NCBI GenBank assembly: GCA_038230835.1
Contig: JBBRMM010000011.1
Span: 1-64,000 of the forward strand
Direction: 5' to 3'
DNA: 64,000 nucleotides
Source: DASUHT01 sp038230835
GTDB taxonomy: Bacteria > Actinomycetota > Thermoleophilia > Gaiellales > JAICJC01
Positions 58,684-64,000 of the stretch are shown here, in pieces. The translations under genes and the position numbers were made by a program. The notes below the pieces were generated by a model. That model saw only the letters and a list, made by a program, of their open reading frames with translations, ran no database searches and was not told the origin of the DNA. The stretch's first letter is position 1; every line of letters begins with the position of its first letter.

Positions 58684-59829
58684 ATGGCCGCCAGTCCCGA
58701 CAACCGTGCGCTCGATGTGGCGCTGATTGATCCGTCGGGCTACTCCCGGCCCTACGACCACGAGTTGGCCCGGGGCCTCGCCGTCCGCGGCCACCGGGTC
58801 TCGCTATGGACGGCCCGATTCGTCCACGGGGATGCCCCGCGGCCCGTTGGCTACGCCGTCGAGGAAGTGTTCTACGCACGCAGCAACCGGTTGTCGGCGC
58901 CGGCGGCGGCGCGTAGGCCCGCCAAGGCCGCCGAGCACCTCGCCGGCCTGGCCACGCTGCGCCGCCGGCTTCTCGCCCGGCGCCCCGACGTGGTGCACGT
59001 CCAGTGGTCGGTCCTGCGACCCGTGGAGCGGCGGTTCTATCGCTCGCTCGCCGCTGCCGGTCTGCCGCTGGTACACACGGCGCACGATCCGCTGCCGAAC
59101 GTCGGCGGCGAGTCGAGGCGGCGATCCGTGGCGGCCACCGCGCGAGTCTTCGACCGGGTGATCGTGCACAGCGAGTGGGGGCGGCGTGCGCTGGTCGAGC
59201 GATGCGGCGTCGAGCCGGGGCGCGTGCGGGTCGTGCCACACGGCGTCCTCGGCTATCTGAACGAGGCGCCTTCGGTGCCGCCGCCGGTCGATGTCGTCGG
59301 GCCGCTGGTGGTTCTGCCGGGGCTGATCCGCTCGTACAAGGGGGTGGACGTGCTGCTGCGGGCGTGGCCGGCGGTATGCGCTCGGGTGCCGTCCGCGCAG
59401 TTGGTGATCGCCGGGAGGCCGATGATGGACATCGGTTCGCTGCAGATCGGCCAACCGGGTGTGACGCTGCTGCCCCGCTTCCTGTCAGATGCCGAACTGG
59501 CGGCGCTGATCCGTGCCGCGGATCTGGTCGCGTTGCCATACCGGACAATCGACAACTCCGGCGTGGTGTTCGCCGCCCTGGCGCTCGGCGCTCCGCTCGT
59601 GCTCAGCGACGTGGGAGGGTTCCGCGAGTTGCATGACCTGTGGGGCATCGGGGTGCTCGTCCCGGTCGGCGACCATCACGCGCTCGCCGATGCCATAGCC
59701 GAGCTGCTGGAGCATCCGGACAGGCGTGAGGCGCTCGGCCGGACCGGCGCGGCGGCCGCATCCGGCGCGTTCTCGTGGACGGCGATAGCCGCTGCCACCG
59801 AGGCGGTCTACCGCGAGCTGGTGCAGTGA
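58684..59829 (+). CDS. GT4 family glycosyltransferase
   Basis: A 381-residue retaining GT-B glycosyltransferase. The acceptor domain starts VALIDPSGYSRPYDHELARG and includes HTAHDPLPNVGG. The donor domain holds VPHGVLGYLNE, VVLPGLIRSYKGVDVLLRA, and the nucleotide-sugar Glu motif, here in the unusual form PYRTIDNSGVVFAALALGAP, where the canonical E-x7-E has lost its first Glu and reads D-N-S. It diverges from the wzz-like gene and overlaps the sulfotransferase by 4 bp. Confidence 0.88.
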   Translation: MAASPDNRALDVALIDPSGYSRPYDHELARGLAVRGHRVSLWTARFVHGDAPRPVGYAVEEVFYARSNRLSAPAAARRPAKAAEHLAGLATLRRRLLARRPDVVHVQWSVLRPVERRFYRSLAAAGLPLVHTAHDPLPNVGGESRRRSVAATARVFDRVIVHSEWGRRALVERCGVEPGRVRVVPHGVLGYLNEAPSVPPPVDVVGPLVVLPGLIRSYKGVDVLLRAWPAVCARVPSAQLVIAGRPMMDIGSLQIGQPGVTLLPRFLSDAELAALIRAADLVALPYRTIDNSGVVFAALALGAPLVLSDVGGFRELHDLWGIGVLVPVGDHHALADAIAELLEHPDRREALGRTGAAAASGAFSWTAIAAATEAVYRELVQ

Positions 59830-60800
59830 TTCCGCCTCTCTTCATCGTGGCGTGCGACCGCTCGGGGACGACCATGCTGCGCCTGATCCTCGACCGCAGC
59901 CCAGAGATCGCCATTCCCACGGAGTCGATGATCCTGGTCGACTTCGCCCATCTTCGCTCCCGGTATGGGCCGCTGGACGCCGACGAGCAGTACGACCGGC
60001 TGGTGAGCGACGTGTGGCGGCACCTCAAGGTGCGCGAGTGGGGGCTGGTGTCCGCTCCGCCGCTGCGTGCCGGGCGGTCGGGTGGCGCTGCCTACCGGGC
60101 TGCCCTGGAGGCCCCGTACGAGGCCTACGCCGCGATGCGCCGCAAGCCGCACTGGGGCGACAAGACGCCGTACTACGTGACCCACCTCGCGGAGGTCAAG
60201 CGCGTGTTTCCCGAGGCGCGGATCGTGAACCTCGTGCGCGATGGCCGGGATGTGGCGCTGTCGCTGTTGCGCGTGCCGTTCGGGCCTGCGAACGTGTGGG
60301 CGGCCGCCCGCCAGTGGCGGGCGGCGGTGGACGCCGGGGACGACGCCCAGCGGCGCTGGGGCAAGGATGTGCTGACCGTGCGCTATGAGGACCTCGTGGG
60401 CGACCCGCCGGCGGTGGTGCGGCGGGTGTGCGAGTTTGCCGGGATCACGTACGACCCGGCCATGCTCGCCATCGAGGAGTCCGCCTCGGAGCGGCTCGCG
60501 GCCGGCCAGGAGAACTGGTTTCGCGAGTTGTACGCCGGTATCAACGCCGGGTCGGTGGGTAAGTGGCGGACGCGCATGTCGCCCCACTCGCAGGCCACCT
60601 TCGCCTCGATCGCCGGCGACGCGCTTCGCCGGCACGGATACGAGGTGTCCGTGACCGGCCCTCCGCCGCGCTGGCCGGAATCGGCATACCTGGTGCACAA
60701 CTGGGTGGTGAAGGTGTGGCATTTCACCCGCCTCCACGTGATTCAGGAGCGCGGACGGGAGGTGCCGCACCTGATCCGCCGCCGTCTGCGCCGCCACTGA
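59826..60800 (+). CDS. PAPS-dependent sulfotransferase family protein
   Basis: A 324-residue sulfotransferase. The 5'-phosphosulfate loop is FIVACDRSGTTMLRLILD and the 3'-phosphate region is RIVNLVRDGRDVALSLL, both canonical; the catalytic His/Lys region includes WGDKTPYYVTH. It transfers sulfate from PAPS to a carbohydrate or lipid hydroxyl. The GTG start overlaps the GT4 stop (GTGA), so the sugar added by that enzyme or a neighbour is the likely acceptor, implying a sulfated surface glycan. Confidence 0.85.
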   Translation: MIPPLFIVACDRSGTTMLRLILDRSPEIAIPTESMILVDFAHLRSRYGPLDADEQYDRLVSDVWRHLKVREWGLVSAPPLRAGRSGGAAYRAALEAPYEAYAAMRRKPHWGDKTPYYVTHLAEVKRVFPEARIVNLVRDGRDVALSLLRVPFGPANVWAAARQWRAAVDAGDDAQRRWGKDVLTVRYEDLVGDPPAVVRRVCEFAGITYDPAMLAIEESASERLAAGQENWFRELYAGINAGSVGKWRTRMSPHSQATFASIAGDALRRHGYEVSVTGPPPRWPESAYLVHNWVVKVWHFTRLHVIQERGREVPHLIRRRLRRH

Positions 60801-60811
60801 CCGCGGTGGGT

Positions 60812-61753
60812 TCATGGATGGCGATACGCGGGGAAGAACCTTGAGTCGGCGGCAACGTCCGCGGCGGCGCAGAGATCGGCGTACACACTCGGTTCGTGTA
60901 CGCATGTGCCGATGTACAGCGGAACGCGTCCCGAGCCCATTGCCTGCTTGAACCGGTGCAGAGCATCGTCCTCCGACAGTCCGCCCCCGAGTACGAGCGT
61001 CTCGAAACCGCCGTCGCGCGCCCGTCTCATCGCCTCGTACAGCACCAGGTTGGCGGCGGCGACGTCCCGCGCCTCGGGTGTCGACCCGGCCAGGAAGTAG
61101 TGCATCGCACCGCCTCCGCTGAGGAACAGGCCGGCTGCGGTGCCCGCATCGAGCACGTGCACCGCGTCGCCCATGCGCTCCAGTCGCTCGAAGAACCCGC
61201 GGTCGAACAGGTAGAAGCTGCGCGCGCCGATGCGCCGCATGGTTTCGCTGTAGAGGCTCTCGAACCGCTCGAGGTCGCGATGCTCGTGGACCTCCACCCC
61301 GCATCGCAGCGCCTTGCGCACCGCGGTGCGGCCCCGGCCCTCCATCTGCGCGAGCAGCCCGTCGTCGTCGGTGCCGACGTCGACGGTGATCGCGTCCTGC
61401 AGGCGGATCAACTCGACGCCCGGAAGCCCATCGTGATTGTGCAGCAGCGGGTGGAAGCGGATGAACTCGGATACCACCCGCCGTTCACGACACGCCTCGA
61501 CGAAGGCCGGCCGCCAATCGCCGCGGCCGATCGGCCCCCCCGCCCCGTAGGCGCTCGTCAGATCGCACCAACCACCGTCCAGCTCGCGGACGAGGAACGG
61601 GTACAGGACGTCGCCGTGCGCGAACCCGGCCGGGGAACCACCGCCGATCATCGCCGCCGCTACGAGGTACTCGGGCCGCAGATACGGGTCGTCGGCGTCG
61701 CGCTCCCCCCACGCCTGCGCGTACTCGTCGAGCCCGAGCCAGCCCTGGATCAC
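60812..61753 (-). CDS. FemAB/GNAT-like transferase
   Basis: A 313-residue protein with the double-GNAT fold of FemX/BioF2-like transferases. Recognisable stretches are GGGSPAGFAHGDVLYPFLVR, EFIRFHPLLHNHDGLPGVEL (the acidic/aromatic core) and the second domain YSETMRRIGARSFYLF, then AAANLVLYEAMRRARDGGFE. Such enzymes attach amino acids or acyl groups to glycans or lipid-linked sugars. Its GTG start overlaps the sugar transferase stop (GTGA). Confidence 0.75.
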   Translation of the reverse strand: MIQGWLGLDEYAQAWGERDADDPYLRPEYLVAAAMIGGGSPAGFAHGDVLYPFLVRELDGGWCDLTSAYGAGGPIGRGDWRPAFVEACRERRVVSEFIRFHPLLHNHDGLPGVELIRLQDAITVDVGTDDDGLLAQMEGRGRTAVRKALRCGVEVHEHRDLERFESLYSETMRRIGARSFYLFDRGFFERLERMGDAVHVLDAGTAAGLFLSGGGAMHYFLAGSTPEARDVAAANLVLYEAMRRARDGGFETLVLGGGLSEDDALHRFKQAMGSGRVPLYIGTCVHEPSVYADLCAAADVAADSRFFPAYRHP

Positions 61754-62385
61754 GCCGGCGCCCGATCCGGCGGCACATCCTCGACGAGGTCCTCGCTCTC
61801 GTCGTTGGCGTGGAACCCGCGCCGGAGTAGCACCGTGGGCACGGTGCCGGCGAGTATGCGCAGGTCGGTGAGCAGGCTGACCTCGCGGACGTAGCGGTGA
61901 TCGGCCTCGATCATCTGCGACCGGCGAAGCGTGTTTCGCCCCTCGACCGCCGCGTAGCACGTGAGCCCGGGGCGTACGCGTAGCGTTTCGCGGTAGCGGG
62001 TCATGTAGCGGTCGATGATCTCGTGCGGTTTCGGCCGCGGTCCGACCAGCGACATGTCGCCGCGCAGGACGTTCCACAGCTGCGGCAGTTCGTCGATCGA
62101 GGATGCGCGCAGGAATCTGCCGACCGGCGTGATCCGCGGGTCCGCGGGGGCGAACCACATACCCGCACCTTGCGCAGCTGCTCCCGGCACCATCGTACGG
62201 AACTTGAAGATCGTGAAGTCGCGCTCGTCCATGCCGCAGCGCGTCTGCGTGAACAGGATCGGGCGGCCCTGGGTGCGCCAGAGGACGGCGGCCGCCACCG
62301 CCACCACCGGCGACGCGATCACCCCCGCCAGCCCGCCGACCGCGACGTCGAGCGCCCGCTTGCCGTACCGCTCGTACAGACTCAC
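61750..62385 (-). CDS. Undecaprenyl-phosphate sugar phosphotransferase (short WcaJ/PglC type)
   Basis: A 211-residue initiating phosphoglycosyltransferase of the monotopic type. It begins YERYGKRALDVAVGGLAGVI (membrane re-entrant helix), then FTIFKFRTMVPGAA, SSIDELPQLWNVLRGDMSLV and GPRPKPHEI, with the catalytic Asp-Glu in the IDELPQ segment. It lacks the multi-helix N-terminal half of WcaJ. It loads a sugar phosphate on undecaprenyl phosphate to begin the repeat unit. GTG start overlaps the GT2 stop. Confidence 0.92.
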   Translation of the reverse strand: MSLYERYGKRALDVAVGGLAGVIASPVVAVAAAVLWRTQGRPILFTQTRCGMDERDFTIFKFRTMVPGAAAQGAGMWFAPADPRITPVGRFLRASSIDELPQLWNVLRGDMSLVGPRPKPHEIIDRYMTRYRETLRVRPGLTCYAAVEGRNTLRRSQMIEADHRYVREVSLLTDLRILAGTVPTVLLRRGFHANDESEDLVEDVPPDRAPA

Positions 62386-63527
62386 AGGCGCGTTCCCGCC
62401 GCCTTGTCCCACGTGGCCGGAACACCCCGGCGCAGGTACCCGGCCAGCGCGATTACGGTCGCCAGCGTGACCAGCAGGTAGTAGTGCAGCACCCGCAGCC
62501 GTCGGATCCGCCCGCGGGTGAGCATCGAGACGCCGACCAGCGCGAGCCCCGTCAGCTGCAGCCCGAAGAGGACTGCGTACACCGTCGCGTGGCGCGCCAG
62601 GAGCGCGCTCGAGACCAGCAGCAGGATGTGCAGCGGCCCACTCCAATAGCGCAGCAGCCGATGGCTCACCAGTTCCACCCAGTAGGTCGGGCCGAGCCGG
62701 CGCAACCCGAACATCTTGCCCCGGAAGAGCATCAGCCACGCGTGCTCGAACATGCGCACCTTGCGCCGGAACTCGTCCTCGATGTCGGTGGTCATGTTCT
62801 CGGTCGCGCCGGCGGTCGGCTCGTACACCGCGCGGTAGCCGTTCTGGACCATCAGATAGGGGAACGAGAGATCGTGCCCGAAGCGCGGGTCGACCTCGCG
62901 GTAGGCCTCACGCCGTACCGCGTAGATCGCCCCGTTGGATCCGGTCATCGAGTGCAGCAGGGACTCCCGCTCTCGCAGCCACATCTCGTACCGCCAGTAG
63001 AGCCCTTCCTGGTTCGTGCCTCCGGTCGGGTTGACGAGGCGCACCCGTCCGCACGCCATGCCCACCCGGGGGTCGGCGAACGGCTCCACCAGGCGCCGTA
63101 ACGCGTCGATGTCCCAGAGCACGTTGGCATCTCCGAACGCGACGATCTCACCCTCCGTCTCGCGCACGGCCCGATCCTGCGCGGCCACCTTGCCGCCACG
63201 CTCGCAGTGGATCAGGCGCACGCCGCTGTCGGCGTAGCGCGCGACGATCCGGTGGGTGTCGTCGGACGAGTCGTCCGAGGTGACCACGATCTCGAGCCGC
63301 TCACGCGGATAGTCGGCGGTGAGCGCATTTTCGAGCTTGCTCTCGATCACCGCCTGCTCGTTGTAGGCCGGAATGATCAGGCTGACGGTGGGCAGGATCG
63401 GCCGCTTGGCGACCGGCCACGGCCGCACCGCACCCCACCCCCACACGACCAGCGGATAGGCCAGATGCGTCCATACCAGCAACGCCAGGCTGGACCACAG
63501 AACGATCTCGAGCAGGAGTGTGAGCAC
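62382..63527 (-). CDS. GT2 family membrane glycosyltransferase
   Basis: A 381-residue GT-A enzyme. One helix at residues 2-30 precedes the catalytic domain, which starts VSLIIPAYNEQAVIESKLEN and contains VVTSDDSSDDTHRIV, AFGDANVLWDIDALRRLVEP (DxD-like metal site) and the acceptor region SGSNGAIYAVRREAY-like (TGSNGAIYAVRREAYREV). Helices near the C terminus suggest processive synthesis or export. TACAAT (63534-63539, minus strand) ends 6 nt before the GTG. First gene of the three-gene minus-strand operon. Confidence 0.9.
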   Translation of the reverse strand: MLTLLLEIVLWSSLALLVWTHLAYPLVVWGWGAVRPWPVAKRPILPTVSLIIPAYNEQAVIESKLENALTADYPRERLEIVVTSDDSSDDTHRIVARYADSGVRLIHCERGGKVAAQDRAVRETEGEIVAFGDANVLWDIDALRRLVEPFADPRVGMACGRVRLVNPTGGTNQEGLYWRYEMWLRERESLLHSMTGSNGAIYAVRREAYREVDPRFGHDLSFPYLMVQNGYRAVYEPTAGATENMTTDIEDEFRRKVRMFEHAWLMLFRGKMFGLRRLGPTYWVELVSHRLLRYWSGPLHILLLVSSALLARHATVYAVLFGLQLTGLALVGVSMLTRGRIRRLRVLHYYLLVTLATVIALAGYLRRGVPATWDKAAGTRL

Positions 63528-63565
63528 GGGTTGATTGTACGGGCCGACCTATGCTGCAAGCCGCA

Positions 63566-64000
63566 ATGCGACGCCTGATCAGCTATCTGTCCGGCCTGCG
63601 ACCGGGCCTGCCGCCGGCGGTGCGAACGCTCCAGCTGGGCGGTCTCGTGAACTCGTTCGGCAACGGCCTGGTGCTGCCGTTCCTGATCATCCACCTACAC
63701 AACGTGCGCGGCATCTCGCTTGCCCTGTGCGGGTTGATCGTCGGTACGAACTCGTTCGTCAGCCTCGTCGCCGGGCCGGTTTCGGGGCCGCTGATCGACC
63801 GCTTCGGAGCCCGGCGCTTGCTGCGCGGGGCGCTGGTCATGCTGGCGCTGGGGTTCGGCGGCTACACGGTCGTCCACACCGCCTGGCAGGGGTTCGTCGC
63901 TGCCGGCCTGGCCGGCGTCGGCAACGGGGCGTTCTGGCCCGCCCAGTCGACCCTCCTGGCGGGTCTGACCACTCCCGACAAACGACCCGCCACCTACGCC
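63566..64000 (+). CDS. MFS transporter, N-terminal part
   Basis: Only the first 145 residues are in the window; the gene runs off the right edge. Four to five hydrophobic helices are visible, with TLQLGGLVNSFGNGLVLPFL in helix 1 and SGPLIDRFGARRLLRGAL, the MFS motif A loop, between helices 2 and 3. ATG 63566 is chosen; an in-frame ATG at 63551 sits inside TATGCT (63550-63555), a possible -10. It diverges from the GT2 gene by 38 bp. Confidence 0.85.
   Translation, partial: MRRLISYLSGLRPGLPPAVRTLQLGGLVNSFGNGLVLPFLIIHLHNVRGISLALCGLIVGTNSFVSLVAGPVSGPLIDRFGARRLLRGALVMLALGFGGYTVVHTAWQGFVAAGLAGVGNGAFWPAQSTLLAGLTTPDKRPATYA

Noticed and set aside
57746..59548. A 600-codon reading of the Wzz-like gene starting at 59548
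   Set aside because: The first 300 codons are antisense to the GT4 gene and encode Arg/Pro/Ala-rich sequence; the real protein with two helices starts at 58660.
60812..62425. A fused sugar transferase-FemAB protein in one frame
   Set aside because: The upstream half of the frame does not match the sugar transferase, which is read in a different frame from 62385 to 61750; the FemAB-like part starts at GTG 61753 with a clean 4-bp overlap.
1..64000. CRISPR arrays, rRNA genes, prophage or toxin-antitoxin pairs
   Set aside because: No regularly spaced direct repeats, rRNA signatures, phage structural genes or paired small toxin/antitoxin genes were found on reading both strands.

Overview
The window is 64 kb of high-GC, densely packed bacterial chromosome. 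The gene content points to an actinobacterium, most likely the Thermoleophilia (Gaiellales/Solirubrobacterales) side of the phylum; this is inference and no marker gene in the window settles it. The supporting signs are the futalosine route to menaquinone, a bc complex whose cytochrome b is split and whose C-terminal half carries cytochrome c, many GTG starts with 4-bp ATGA/GTGA overlaps, and many genes whose only visible promoter is a TAnnnT box 6-7 nt before the start codon (leaderless transcription).

Positions 1-10000 hold a partial secreted protein (probably a GH99-like hydrolase), a MarR/MFS/amidotransferase operon, a VOC protein, an AlkA-type DNA glycosylase, a TetR regulator diverging from an amidohydrolase plus Rieske ferredoxin across a perfect operator palindrome, a secreted phosphoesterase, tRNA-Arg(CCT) and a GMC oxidoreductase. 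Positions 10011-17136 are one codirectional catabolic-looking operon: flavin reductase, HpaB-type monooxygenase, RidA, DUF1028 protein, ferritin-like diiron protein, class III aminotransferase, LysR regulator and M20 hydrolase. It has a near-consensus leaderless promoter and a candidate operator. I do not know its substrate, and it is the best candidate here for an undescribed pathway.

Positions 17091-38601 contain a GT87-type membrane protein, a glutamine-synthetase-like / PuuD-like / aldehyde dehydrogenase set (a gamma-glutamyl amine-utilisation pathway), a two-component operon that includes a PfkB kinase and a spare receiver, a zinc-type CDF transporter with three C-terminal dimerisation domains, an HtrA protease, lipid and nucleotide phosphate enzymes, membrane glycosyltransferases, a YmdB-type phosphodiesterase, an AI-2E-family permease, a 191-bp MITE-like repeat, and two paralogous TPR proteins of which only one keeps the XRE DNA-binding domain.

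Positions 38706-50986 are a respiratory supercluster: hemB and hemL (heme), a UbiD decarboxylase and UbiX, the Rieske/cytochrome b/cytochrome b-c subunits, UbiE/MenG, a polyprenyl diphosphate synthase, and MqnE, MqnA and MqnC. Together they make most of menaquinone plus the complex that oxidises it. A short protein that looks like a prenyl synthase without its DDxxD motif lies in the same cluster. The cluster ends with a frameshifted SRPBCC gene.

Positions 51009-64000 carry an HTH regulator with an MFS exporter, a DedA protein, and a surface-polysaccharide region (sugar aminotransferase, DUF354 glycosyltransferase-like protein, Wzz-like chain-length protein, GT4, sulfotransferase, FemAB-like transferase, undecaprenyl sugar-phosphate transferase, GT2). 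It is interrupted by a LysR gene beside a decayed flavoprotein remnant. The last gene, an MFS transporter, runs off the window. I saw no CRISPR array, rRNA, integrase or insertion sequence with a transposase.
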